Positions 26,570 to 35,308 of a stretch of DNA of 64,000 nucleotides are shown here, one piece after another. Each line of letters starts with the position of its first letter. The stretch's first letter is position 1. The translations under genes and the position numbers were made by a program. The notes below the pieces were generated by a model. It ran no database searches. It was given only the letters and a program-made list of their open reading frames with translations, and had not been told where the DNA came from. The DNA comes from Haladaptatus halobius (GTDB lineage: Archaea; Halobacteriota; Halobacteria; Halobacteriales; Haladaptataceae), in the NCBI RefSeq assembly GCF_020618475.1, contig NZ_CP085336.1, positions 1,054,001-1,118,000 on the forward strand, given 5' to 3'.

Positions 26570-27044
26570 CGGTCACACGGGCGCACGGTGTCAGACGCAA
26601 AACCGAATCGACGCGTCGATCTTCTTTCGAACGAGCAACGTCGGTGGTGGATGCTCGTTTTCTGGCAATCGGCGGATGATTATCGCTCCCCCGACAGTGG
26701 CAAACCCGGGTCACGAGCTCGATACGTATCCGCTCTGCTCTCCCGTCGACGGCCACGTGACGTACTCCGTTCTGTCGGAAGAGACGTAATTTTGGGGTCG
26801 CGTCGTTGGGTTCACGGTCTCTATTCAGCACAGTTTCGCTCGTACTACACCTTGGCTGGTAGATTTCGGTGCGGGCGGGACAACGAGCATCCCTCTAGGA
26901 AGCGAATTCCACTGATGTAACCGCCGATACCGCGATAGTACCACCAATTACCGCTCTCGAAGCTTCGGTAGGATTTTCGTGAAAACGTGAACCATCTGCG
27001 GCCTTAATCGCGGAGTTCGGCATGGGTAGAAAGTGGGAGTAACA
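26570..27044. other. Intergenic region, possibly holding a decayed HTH start
   Basis: About 475 bases. A plus-strand GTG frame from 26588 begins MSDAKPNRRVDLLSNEQRRW, which resembles the first helix of haloarchaeal winged-helix regulators (LDLLSNERRR pattern), but the rest of its 110 codons is Arg/Ser-rich and unlike a protein. It may be a fragment of a lost regulator gene. A TTAATC box near 27004 could serve the next gene. Confidence 0.3.
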
Positions 27045-27503
27045 ATGACAGAACGAGACCAACGAGACACGGAAGACGTTGAATCAGAAGAACGGCGGTC
27101 GTTCATGAAGAAGGGCGCGCTCGCGACGGGTGCGCTCGCGCTCGGGCTCGGAAGTGCGGGCAGTGCGTCGGCGCAGGGCCAGAACGTGCTGGTATACACG
27201 TACGACTACCACCCGAACGTGCAGTTCCGCGTCATCCAATCGCTGGAACAGTCGACGACCGTGCGACTCCTCGCGCGACCTGGTGGCGGCAACGTCCCCG
27301 AGATCAGCCAGCCGGACGACTACAACGCGTACATCGTCCGCTACCTGCTGGGCGGCGGTGGCGGGGGGCAGGGCCAGATTACGACGTTCGTCTTCGGCCG
27401 CGACCTCTCGCTGAACACGGGGTCCACCCGTCGGTTCTCGGGCGACGCGTCGGTATTCAGCAGCTCGCTCAATCTGCTCAGCACGAGCCTTCGGGGTGGG
27501 TAA
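27045..27503 (+). CDS. Small Tat-exported protein, unknown function
   Basis: 152 residues. After an acidic start, EERRSFMKKGALATGALAL is a twin-arginine-like signal ending at an ASAQ cleavage region. The mature part has VLVYTYDYHPNVQFRV, a Gly run (LLGGGGGGQGQ) and TTFVFGRDLSLNTGS, suggesting a small beta-rich secreted protein. I do not recognise the family by name. GGGAG precedes the ATG by six bases. Downstream there are about 175 bases without a gene. Confidence 0.72.
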   Translation: MTERDQRDTEDVESEERRSFMKKGALATGALALGLGSAGSASAQGQNVLVYTYDYHPNVQFRVIQSLEQSTTVRLLARPGGGNVPEISQPDDYNAYIVRYLLGGGGGGQGQITTFVFGRDLSLNTGSTRRFSGDASVFSSSLNLLSTSLRGG

Positions 27504-27679
27504 CGAGACGGCTCGCTGAATCTCGTGGTAATCCCTCTTCCTCATTCGATTCGTATCGTCGGCTGTGAGGGTTCCCACGACGGCGTCACTCGTACACTTG
27601 CCCGGTCGAGCAACGACACAAATTCGGTTTTCGAATCGGCGTTCGGCATGTACTCTGCACGTGGAAATGTCAGGGTTTG

Positions 27680-28521
27680 ATGTTAAATTCGTGGTGCGAA
27701 TCGGACAGTAGAATTAACCGGGTCACCCTCGAACGACGAACCACCATAGATCGTCTTCTGCGGACCCTACCGAACCATTTGGACGAAGCTGGCGGGCAAA
27801 GCGGAACGGTCGGCGTCATCGCTGGAAGCGTCGAGTTCACCGGCCAACCGGCGCTCACCGGGTTGGCCGCCCTCCGGACGGGGTCGGATCACGTCCGGGC
27901 GCTCGCGCCGACGGAGATTCACCCCATCGTCGCTAGCCACTCGCCGAACCTGCTCGTCGGTCGGTATCCCGGCGAAGGGTTCACCGAGGAAGCGGTCGAC
28001 CGAGCGGTCGAACTCTGACAGTTGTCCGACGCACTCGTCGTCGGCCCCGGTCTCACTCGGTCGAACGGACTGCGGTTCGAGAGACACTCGCGAAGGTCGA
28101 TCTGCCGGTCGTCGTCGATGCGGTCGCCATCGAACCGGCGCTGAGCGGTGATCTCTCGAACACGGTCTTCATACCCGACGATGCGGAGGAGGAGGCCATC
28201 GTCGAAGAGTACGGGTCGCTGGAGACGTTCTCCGAGTCGACGGGAGCTATCGTCGCGACGACCGGCGACGTCGATACCATCATCGTCGACGGAGACCGGA
28301 CGACCAACGAGACCGGCACGCCGGCGCTGACAGTCGCCGGAACGGGGGACACGCTGACGGGGGTGGTCGCCGCCCTGCTCAGCCAAGGCCTGAACCGCGC
28401 CGAGTTCGGCCGCCTCGGCGCGTGGATCGTCGGGAAGGCGGGTGAACTCGCGATGGCCGAACGCGGTAATGGTCTCGTCGCCACCGACGTCATCGACCGA
28501 ATCCCCGATACCATTCGCTGA
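27680..28521 (+). pseudogene. nnrD: Broken NAD(P)H-hydrate dehydratase
   Basis: The enzyme repairs hydrated NAD(P)H using ADP. Its conserved pieces are all present but not in one frame. GTVGVIAGSVEFTGQPAL and ALRTGSDHVRALAP, SPNLLVGRYPGEGF lie in the first frame, which hits TGA at 28016-28018. The same frame then continues SDALVVGPGLTRSNG, and near 28070-28080 the reading shifts to a second frame with LAKVDLPVVVDAVAIEPALS, ALTVAGTGDTLTGVVAALLS (the catalytic GTGD) and VATDVIDRIPD to a stop at 28519-28521. One nonsense and one frameshift make it a pseudogene, unless the sequence is wrong. A fused epimerase domain is absent. The 5' end is uncertain. Confidence 0.82.
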
Positions 28522-28611
28522 ATTCACGCTCTGCACTTGGACGAATCGGCTGTGAACGTCAAATCCGCGGTGCGAACCAAACGGTCACGAAGCGTCGACG
28601 GATTGCAAGAG

Positions 28612-29196
28612 TTACGCTCGGCCCCGTTCGCGCCACTCTCGACGGCGGAGTCCGTACTGGATCATGTCGCGGTACTCGCCGTCGATGAACCGATCCTTGC
28701 GGATGCGCCCTTCCTCCGCGAACCCGAGCGACTCCAGCAGCCCGCGGGATGCGTCGTTGAAGTCGAAGGCCTCCGCGCCCACGGCAGGATGGTCGTACAC
28801 CCGGAAGACGTAATCGACGACGAGCGAGACGACCTCCGTGCCGTAGCCTTCCCCGTGAATCTTTGGGACGAGCCAGTAGCCGAGTTCCGGACGACGCCAG
28901 TCGGCGTCGTCCACGTACACCGCGCCGAGCCGCCTCACGTCTTCGTCGGGCCGGTCGGGAGCGGCGTCGTCTCCGTCGAGACAAACGAGAAACTGGTCAC
29001 CGCTCCCATCCCCGGTCGGAACGTCGATCTGCTCCCGGTTCTGAAGTGGGTTGCCAATCGGATAGCGAATCTCGGGGTTGGCGAACGCGCGCTGGAGGAA
29101 CGGGATCTCTTCGCGCTCGACCGTCCGGAGCGTGACTCGCTCGCCGCTCGAAATGCGTGCTCCCGGCACGAATCCGGAATCACCGTATCCGACCAT
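28612..29196 (-). CDS. GNAT acetyltransferase (RimJ/RimL type)
   Basis: 194 residues. The N-terminal strand SGERVTLRTVEREEIPFLQRA and the acetyl-CoA-binding region ELGYWLVPKIHGEGYGTEVVSL (the R/Q-x-x-G-x-G/A-like loop as KIHGEGYG) are clear, followed by ASRGLLESLGFAEEG, the classical motif B of RimJ/RimL-like enzymes, and YRDMIQYGLRRREW. It probably acetylates the N-terminus of a protein or a small amine. The start at 29196 was chosen because 67 upstream residues of open frame are non-protein-like. Confidence 0.88.
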   Translation of the reverse strand: MVGYGDSGFVPGARISSGERVTLRTVEREEIPFLQRAFANPEIRYPIGNPLQNREQIDVPTGDGSGDQFLVCLDGDDAAPDRPDEDVRRLGAVYVDDADWRRPELGYWLVPKIHGEGYGTEVVSLVVDYVFRVYDHPAVGAEAFDFNDASRGLLESLGFAEEGRIRKDRFIDGEYRDMIQYGLRRREWRERGRA

Positions 29197-29448
29197 AGAC
29201 CTTGTGGAACGACTCGATCGAGGAAGGCCCGCCCACCGCGTGAGATGTAGACGTTCTTTCTTCACCGCTTGCGACTTCGACGAGACCTCATGATGGAACT
29301 CCGTCGGCGGCGTGGCCGTCTCGACGCCCTTTCGAGGGGGCTTCGATTTTCTCGCCACGGACGACGCACTCGCGGCAGCGCTCGGAAAAATCAGCACTCG
29401 ACGGTGTCACAGAAAAACTAAAGTATGTGCCGTCATCACATAGTGCAT

Positions 29449-29649
29449 ATGGGAATCCTAATGGCGCTGCCCGGGGTGCTAGAGCTAGTTCGCTGGCTCA
29501 ACGCGACGATTCCGTTCTTCACGGTGTTACCGGCGTTCGTCGGAATCGTCGTCCTCCTCCGATTTTTCGTTTCCGAGGTTCGTCTCGGGCGACCCACCCC
29601 GACCCACACCGAGGGAGAGTATCGGTTCGACCCGGACGACTTCGATTGA
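29449..29649 (+). CDS. One/two-helix small membrane protein
   Basis: 66 residues: a hydrophobic segment MALPGVLELVRWL, a clear helix FFTVLPAFVGIVVLLRFFV and a polar acidic tail (TEGEYRFDPDDFD). An alternative upstream ATG at 29425 would add eight residues. It is not a recognised family. The acidic tail and composition fit a haloarchaeal protein, so I keep it at moderate confidence. Confidence 0.5.
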   Translation: MGILMALPGVLELVRWLNATIPFFTVLPAFVGIVVLLRFFVSEVRLGRPTPTHTEGEYRFDPDDFD

Positions 29650-29701
29650 CGGGACGGGGAACGGGACTCCGACGCGATGGAAGACCGCTCATAGCCGAGC
29701 G

Positions 29702-30562
29702 TCAATCGTCGTAGGAGCGAGTCGTCCACGCGAGATAGTACGCCTCCTCGAAGCGGAGGTAATCGCGGAAATCGTCCGCCGACGCCTCGAACCCCCGGAC
29801 GAGGACGAGAAGTGAGTTGGAGTACGGTGGGGGTGATTCTCGGTGGGCTCCCTCGCGGGCCGCCGTTCGGAGGATGCTCCGTTGCTTTTCGGTCAGGTCT
29901 CTCGCGTCGTAATCGACGGCGACCAGCTCTCGGGCGGCGAACTCGGCGAATGCGAAACGATTTCGCGCGACCGATTCGAAGGTGAAGTCGTATCGGGGGA
30001 ACGTGACGTTTCGCTCGGAGGCGACGAGACGGTAGTCCTCGTCGTTGTGACGGAGGTACTCGAAGGGTGGGTTCGGCCAGAACTTGCTCTCGGTTCTCGC
30101 GTGGACGACGCAAGGGGTCGGCCCTTTTCTGTCCGCGGACGCGATGGCGCACTTCAGCAATCGTTGGTCGTCGGGCGAGAGCCCCGAGAAATCGCCGCGC
30201 TCGCCGTTCGCGCTCGACACGGGTTCTGCGCGGAGTACCGGTCTGGTGACGGTTCTGGTACCGTTTTCGGTAGACGCGACCGAGTAGTACGTCCCGTTCA
30301 CTCGCACGAACTCGCCGTCCACGAACGGTTCGTGCCTGTACGCCGTCGTCCCGTTCGGCACGCCCGAAGCGACGAGCCGCCGCTGCGTCGGCGTCCACTC
30401 GCCGTTCGTGTACAGAAATTCCGCTCCCAAGTTCGATGGTGCGACCGACTCGAAGTGAAACGCCAGTTCGCTATCGTCGTGGGTGTCCCAGAGGAGACAG
30501 CCACTCAAGGCCGTTCCGCTGCCGGCGGCGAGGGCGAGAAGTCGCCGTCTGGAGACGTTCAT
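29702..30562 (-). CDS. Tat lipoprotein, unknown function
   Basis: 286 residues beginning MNVSRRRLLALAAGSGTALSGC: a twin-arginine signal that ends in a lipobox (LSGC), so the protein is lipid-anchored outside the cell. The mature domain has repeated patterns such as RHEPFVDGEFVRVNGTYYSV and DDQRLLKCAIASADRKG, typical of a haloarchaeal lipoprotein family of unknown role. The last residues (EEAYYLAWTTRSYDD) are acidic and aromatic. It is transcribed away from the next gene cluster. Confidence 0.75.
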   Translation of the reverse strand: MNVSRRRLLALAAGSGTALSGCLLWDTHDDSELAFHFESVAPSNLGAEFLYTNGEWTPTQRRLVASGVPNGTTAYRHEPFVDGEFVRVNGTYYSVASTENGTRTVTRPVLRAEPVSSANGERGDFSGLSPDDQRLLKCAIASADRKGPTPCVVHARTESKFWPNPPFEYLRHNDEDYRLVASERNVTFPRYDFTFESVARNRFAFAEFAARELVAVDYDARDLTEKQRSILRTAAREGAHRESPPPYSNSLLVLVRGFEASADDFRDYLRFEEAYYLAWTTRSYDD

Positions 30563-30689
30563 ACTCGAATGTCGGATGTCAATAGTGAGTATTTTCTCTC
30601 CGGAATAACCTCTCGTCGCCGAAGGCACCCTCCGATCCGTTACCCTCGGGCGAAAGGTCATTTCCGTTTCGCGCGAGTACGACCTCTCG

Positions 30690-31880
30690 ATGGAACACTC
30701 CGCTCGCCCCCGGCGCGGGTTCGTCGCATTCTACCGGCGCTACACGAAGACGTGGCTGCACGCGCTGGCGACGGCGGCGTTGACCGCGTTCGGGATGTTG
30801 ACGTTCGTGCACAACGGATTCGCGGTCGTCGCGGTTGCCGTCTACGTCGTCCCGCCGATCGCGCTCTACTTCTCCGGAAGCGAGTTCGGCGGCGTCGATT
30901 CGGGCGGAACCGAATCCGGCGGAACTGACGCCGGCGTCAGTTCCGTCGACGAACCGGCGGCGGAGTCGGGCGAATCGCCCGCAGAACCGGACGAAGACTC
31001 GGCGAGTTGGACGGCGACCGACACCCCGACGGACGCGACGCTGTTCGACGCCGTCGTCACCGCCGACGGCGCGTACGCCGTCGGCCAAGATGGAATCGTT
31101 CTCGCGGACGCGCCCGAATGCGAGTGGCGCGTCGCACTTCCGGACGGGTCGAGCGCGGATGCGAACGACCTACGCGGTGCCGACGTGACGACCGACGGAA
31201 ATGCCGTCTGGTTCGCCGGCGACGGCGGTGCGCTGGGTTGGCTGAACCCGGAGACGGGTCGGCACGTCGACCACTCCGCGCCGTCCGGCATCACCGACAA
31301 CTGGGCCGATATCGCCGTCGCGGGGTCGGAGGGTGATGAGACGATACTCCTCGTCAACGGCTCCGGACAGGTCTTATGCGGTCGTCATCGGAACGGCGAT
31401 ATCGCGTGGGACGACCCCGTAAAACCCGGAAGTGGGTCGAGCCTCTGCGCCGCGACACTCGTCGATACGTCGGTCGGCTACCTCTGTGATACGAACAACT
31501 CCGCGTTCGAGACGGAAGACGGCGGCGAGTCGTTCCGACGGATCGGCGTCGAGAGCGCGGACGGAACATTCACCGACGTCGCCTCGACGTCGCGCGGCGA
31601 CTGCGCCGTAACCGCCGACGACGGCGTCATCCACCGGTACGACGACGGAAACTGGACGCCGATTCGACTCGGTGACGAGGCGCTCCGGGCGCTCGCGCGG
31701 GAAGACGGTCGGACCGTCGCGTGCGGCGACGCCGGAATCATCTACCAGCGCGCGGGCGCGACCGCCGACTGGGAGCGTATCCCGACGCCCGCAAGCGGGC
31801 CGCTTCGAGGGGTCGCGGTCGGCGCTCGTCGGGCGGTCGCGGTCGGAGAAGGCGGTACGGTCGTCGTGCGCGGTGATTGA
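30690..31880 (+). CDS. Membrane-anchored Ycf48-like beta-propeller
   Basis: 396 residues. Two membrane helices (WLHALATAALTAFGMLTFVH, FAVVAVAVYVVPPIALYF) are followed by an acidic Gly/Ser/Glu linker (about 70-110) and then a propeller of short repeats with the G-x-x-G-x-I/V signature of Ycf48 or WD-like blades: GQDGIVLADAPECEWRV, GDGGALGWLN, CGDAGIIYQRAGATADWERI and VGEGGTVVVRGD at the end. Ycf48 proteins assist photosystem assembly; in archaea the fold is probably a general binding platform. It heads a cluster of two propeller genes and a membrane protein. Confidence 0.78.
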   Translation: MEHSARPRRGFVAFYRRYTKTWLHALATAALTAFGMLTFVHNGFAVVAVAVYVVPPIALYFSGSEFGGVDSGGTESGGTDAGVSSVDEPAAESGESPAEPDEDSASWTATDTPTDATLFDAVVTADGAYAVGQDGIVLADAPECEWRVALPDGSSADANDLRGADVTTDGNAVWFAGDGGALGWLNPETGRHVDHSAPSGITDNWADIAVAGSEGDETILLVNGSGQVLCGRHRNGDIAWDDPVKPGSGSSLCAATLVDTSVGYLCDTNNSAFETEDGGESFRRIGVESADGTFTDVASTSRGDCAVTADDGVIHRYDDGNWTPIRLGDEALRALAREDGRTVACGDAGIIYQRAGATADWERIPTPASGPLRGVAVGARRAVAVGEGGTVVVRGD

Positions 31881-31923
31881 GTTCCGAGAAGTATTTACCA
31901 CCGGCAGGGAAGAATCGGGGGAG

Positions 31924-32673
31924 ATGGTTCCCGTCATCTCCCGCAGAACCGCCCTCTCCGGCCTCGGCGTCGCCGTCGTCGGCTCCTGTACCGCTCTCGC
32001 CGGCCGGTCGGGTATCGGCGTCGCGGACACCGACGAACGCGACGCCGGCCCCGACTGGCCGATGGCGCGCTACGACCCGGCCGGAACCGGCTACAATCCG
32101 GACACCGCCGGGCCGAAACGGTCCGTCCGAGTGAAGTGGCGACGCGAGCCAGAGCGGTTCTCGGGCGGCGTCGCCTCGCCGATCCTCCTCGGTGACACCC
32201 TCTACGCGACCGGCCAAGGACTGACCGCCCTCGACGCGGCGACGGGGTCCCCGTGTTTCTCCCACGAGGGGTCGTACCAGTCGAGTCCGGCGCGAGCAGA
32301 TGCGAGAGCGTACGAGACGGACACGTTGGCCGTAACCGCCCCGACCGGCGTTTACGGTCTCAACGCGGGCGGCGGGCGTCGTCTCTTCGACTACGAGTTC
32401 GGCGTCGAGCGGTGGCACGGCCCGACCCGCGACCCGAGTTTCGATTTCTTCGGTTCTCCGGGCGCCGTTCCCCCCGTTACCGTCGGACGCACCGTCTATG
32501 CGGTCGTTCCCGGTACGGCTTCCGACACTGCTCACATCGTCGCGCTCGACGCGGCGACCGGGACGGTTCGGTGGCGGTTCGAAACGGGCCCGGCGTCTCT
32601 CCCCGCTATCGGTGACGGCGTGCTGTATGTCGTCTCCCACGGTCGCGTCATCGCGCTGGAGGAGAAACGATGA
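31924..32673 (+). CDS. Tat-exported PQQ-like beta-propeller protein
   Basis: 249 residues. ISRRTALSGLGVAVVGSCTAL is a twin-arginine signal with Cys, possibly a lipobox. The mature part has PQQ-type repeats: DWPMARYDPAGTGYNPDTAG, TGQGLTALDAATGSP, HIVALDAATGTVRWRFETG and GDGVLYVVSHGRVIALEE. About four to five blades are visible, fewer than in larger PQQ proteins (usually 350-400 residues), so it is short but not obviously truncated. Start 31924 was chosen because it puts the twin arginines at residues 7-8. It overlaps the next gene (ATGA). Confidence 0.82.
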   Translation: MVPVISRRTALSGLGVAVVGSCTALAGRSGIGVADTDERDAGPDWPMARYDPAGTGYNPDTAGPKRSVRVKWRREPERFSGGVASPILLGDTLYATGQGLTALDAATGSPCFSHEGSYQSSPARADARAYETDTLAVTAPTGVYGLNAGGGRRLFDYEFGVERWHGPTRDPSFDFFGSPGAVPPVTVGRTVYAVVPGTASDTAHIVALDAATGTVRWRFETGPASLPAIGDGVLYVVSHGRVIALEEKR

Positions 32674-33443
32674 GCGACGACGCGCGGTTCCCGGCGTTCG
32701 ACGCTCGTTCCGGTATGCATCGAACCACGACCGGGATTCTCCGCGAGGCGATCGATCGCCTCGGTCGCGACCCCGAACTCGTCGTGCCGTTCGCCGTGGC
32801 GGGCGTCGTCCTCAGCGTCGTCGGTCGGTTACGGCTCACCGACGCGGTTCCGACGCGAGTCTCCGACGGTCTCGGCGAGACGATGGTGAGAGTTCAGTTC
32901 TCCCTCTATCCGACCGGTTCGGAGACGACGGGGCTCCCGGTCGCGGCGCTCGTGAACCTGAAACTCCCATACTTCCTCTGGGCGGTCGGCCTCGAACTCG
33001 TCGTGTTCCTCGCGGTCGGTATAGCCGGGTGGTTCACGTTGGCGCGAGCGTTCGAGGCGGAACGGACGATGGAGCGATTGCTCACGTATCTGGGATTCGT
33101 GGCCGTCGTGCAGGCGGCTTTTCGCCTCCTCGGCGCGGTCGACGGCCTCGGGTTCGTCACCCTCGTCGGCCTCCTCGCGACGTTCGTTCGGTTGTTCGTC
33201 GCTCCGGCGCTCGTCGTCGCCGGTGCGGATATTCGAACCGCGGTCGGTCGGAGTTCGCGACTCACCGCGGGTGAGGGCGTCACGGTGTTCGGTCTCGTCC
33301 TCGCCGTCGGCCTCTCGGCATGGATTCTCGGGAGTATTCCCGTCGTCGGAGCGTTCGTGAGTTCCGCGGTCGTCGCTCCCATCCACGCGGTTTCCATCGT
33401 CGTCTTCCTTGACTCGTTCGACCGACTCGAACGGTCGGCGTGA
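32670..33443 (+). CDS. Polytopic membrane protein, unknown family
   Basis: 257 residues with about five membrane helices ([92 protein letters not shown]). Its ATG overlaps the stop of the PQQ gene (ATGA), so the two are probably translated together and may form one membrane-surface unit. The fold resembles haloarchaeal DUF-type membrane proteins, but I do not assign a family. Confidence 0.72.
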   Translation: MSDDARFPAFDARSGMHRTTTGILREAIDRLGRDPELVVPFAVAGVVLSVVGRLRLTDAVPTRVSDGLGETMVRVQFSLYPTGSETTGLPVAALVNLKLPYFLWAVGLELVVFLAVGIAGWFTLARAFEAERTMERLLTYLGFVAVVQAAFRLLGAVDGLGFVTLVGLLATFVRLFVAPALVVAGADIRTAVGRSSRLTAGEGVTVFGLVLAVGLSAWILGSIPVVGAFVSSAVVAPIHAVSIVVFLDSFDRLERSA

Positions 33444-33447
33444 CCGC

Positions 33448-33585
33448 GGACGATTCGAGAGCGCCGCAGAAACACTGACGCCGGACGACGTCGCGGAGGC
33501 CGCGTTGTTCCTGGCGAGCGACCGCTCCAGCTACGTCACCGGCGAATCGCTCGTCGTGGACGGTGGGGTGGTGAACACCGCGTAG
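33448..33585 (+). pseudogene. C-terminal remnant of a short-chain dehydrogenase
   Basis: About 45 codons without a start encode the typical SDR tail [20 protein letters not shown] then [16 protein letters not shown] and a stop at 33583-33585. In intact SDR enzymes this closes the substrate loop and ends with the conserved V-x-G-x-x-L-x-V-D-G-G. The other 200 residues are missing, so it is a relic left by deletion or rearrangement just after the membrane protein gene. Confidence 0.75.
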
Positions 33586-33714
33586 TTCACCGCCGCCGAA
33601 CCATCGCCGAGTGCGATTCTTCCGGATTTCTTCGTGTGAGGGCGACGCCCGAGGGGGGCATGTTACCGCGCCGACGTTCAGCTAACGGTATCGATTCATA
33701 ATTTTTGGCCGACA

Positions 33715-33724
33715 CCGTTTTACC
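33715..33724 (+). promoter_or_regulatory. Promoter of the AP-enzyme gene
   Basis: CCGTTTTACC holds a TATA-like TTTTA centred about 28 bases before the start codon at 33748, which suits a leaderless transcript. An A/T-rich CATAATTTTTGG lies 18 bases further upstream. Confidence 0.45.
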
Positions 33725-33747
33725 TTCCATCCACAATCAGGGTAGCA

Positions 33748-35187
33748 ATGGCTCTCGCAGCAGACGATACCGACGAGACGGGGCGTCGTAACGTCCTCGT
33801 CGTGTGTCTCGATACGGTTCGTGCGGACTTCTTCTCCGACTACGCGAAACGACTCCAGCGGCTCGCGGATGTTTCGTTCACCCAGTGTCGCGCCGCCAGT
33901 TCGTGGACCGTCCCGAGCCACGCGAGCATGTTCACCGGGGAGTTACCCTCGAAACACGGCGTTCACACCCACAATCGGCGATTTGACACCATCGACCGGG
34001 AGGAGACGTTTCTCGACGACCTTGACGGCTACTCCACGTTCGGCGCGAGCGCGAACGCCTTCGTCAATCCGGATTACGGCTTCGACTCCTGGTTCGACGA
34101 GTTCTCCCCCGTCGAACCCAAACACCGCTATCCCGAAGCGACGAGCCTCCGGGAGGTGAGCCGGCGCGTCGACACGAGCGGTCCGGAGAAGTACGTCGAG
34201 TACCTGCGAGCGGCGCTGACGCATGAGTACCCCGTCCGGAGTCTGAAGAACACCACACTCGGCTACCTCCACGAGCTGACGAAAACCGGCCCGGTGCCGA
34301 AAGGCGTCGACGACGGGGCGTCGGCGGTGCTCCGCGCCGCGAAACGCCACATCGACGGAACCGACCGTCCGTACTTCGGCTTCTGCAACCTGATGGACGC
34401 GCACACCCCACTCCAGCCCTGTCTCGCGTTCGACTCCTCCCTCCAGCGCGTTCCGAACTCGTGGACGTCGAGCCGGTACGGCGTCTGGGAACTGATGGAC
34501 GAATCGGGGCGGCACGACGACTACTGGCGCACCCGAAAGGAGGTGTACGGGGCGACCATCGAGTATCTCGACCGCGTCGTCGCGTCGTTCGTGACGGACG
34601 TGCTCGAACGGTCGGAGCGCGAGACGACGATAATCGTCACCTCCGACCACGGCGAGAACCACGCTGAGGAGGCGGACGACTTCGTGGCGAACCACAAGAG
34701 CAGCCTTTCGGAAGGCCTGCTCCACGTCCCGCTGTGTATCATCAACCCGCCGGAGGGCTACAACAGCCGCGAGACGGGCTACGTTTCGCAGCTCACGCTC
34801 GGCGATCTAGTCGTCGGGCTGGCGGACGGGCGAACGCCCGACGTGGAACGCGACCGGCTTCCAGCGGAACTCGTCGGGATGAGCGCGGGCCCGGAGCCGC
34901 CGTCCGACTACGAATACTGGGATCGAGCGATTCGGTGCGCGTACGACGGGACGACCAAAACCGTCTGGGACTCGCTCGGCACCCGCATCGAGTACGAACT
35001 CGACTCCGACCGCCCGTCGTGGCAGCGGCGGGTCGAGACGACCGAAGGGACGCCGGCCGTCGAATCGGCGTTCTTCGACGATCCGATAGCGGACGCGAAG
35101 GAGTCGGCGCGGGACACCTCCCCCAGCACCGCCGAGGAGATCGATTCGACGACGGAGTCGCGCTTGGAGGAACTGGGCTACCTGTGA
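33748..35187 (+). CDS. AP-superfamily sulfatase-like enzyme
   Basis: 479 residues of the sulfatase fold. First metal site LVVCLDTVRADFF. The nucleophile region is SSWTVPSHASMFTGELPSKH, with Thr at the catalytic position and no C/S-x-P-x-R, so a formylglycine sulfatase is unlikely. The second metal site is IVTSDHGENHAEEAD. The protein ends LEELGYL like the other AP enzymes here. No signal peptide. It lies 121 bases upstream of a Wzx-like flippase on the same strand, so modification of a lipid-linked glycan before flipping is a reasonable guess. Confidence 0.87.
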   Translation: MALAADDTDETGRRNVLVVCLDTVRADFFSDYAKRLQRLADVSFTQCRAASSWTVPSHASMFTGELPSKHGVHTHNRRFDTIDREETFLDDLDGYSTFGASANAFVNPDYGFDSWFDEFSPVEPKHRYPEATSLREVSRRVDTSGPEKYVEYLRAALTHEYPVRSLKNTTLGYLHELTKTGPVPKGVDDGASAVLRAAKRHIDGTDRPYFGFCNLMDAHTPLQPCLAFDSSLQRVPNSWTSSRYGVWELMDESGRHDDYWRTRKEVYGATIEYLDRVVASFVTDVLERSERETTIIVTSDHGENHAEEADDFVANHKSSLSEGLLHVPLCIINPPEGYNSRETGYVSQLTLGDLVVGLADGRTPDVERDRLPAELVGMSAGPEPPSDYEYWDRAIRCAYDGTTKTVWDSLGTRIEYELDSDRPSWQRRVETTEGTPAVESAFFDDPIADAKESARDTSPSTAEEIDSTTESRLEELGYL

Positions 35188-35308
35188 TCGACCGCTTCGC
35201 GCTTCGCGGAGGGCACTCGCCGTCTACTCCCGCGGCGCGAAAACGAAATCCGCGACGCGGAAACGGAAGAGATAATCCCCGGTAGTCCACAATCGTCTCC
35301 TCACGTCA

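Noticed and set aside
28016..28018. Selenocysteine insertion at the TGA in the NnrD gene
   Set aside because: NnrD is not a selenoprotein, a frameshift follows, and selenocysteine machinery is not known in haloarchaea.
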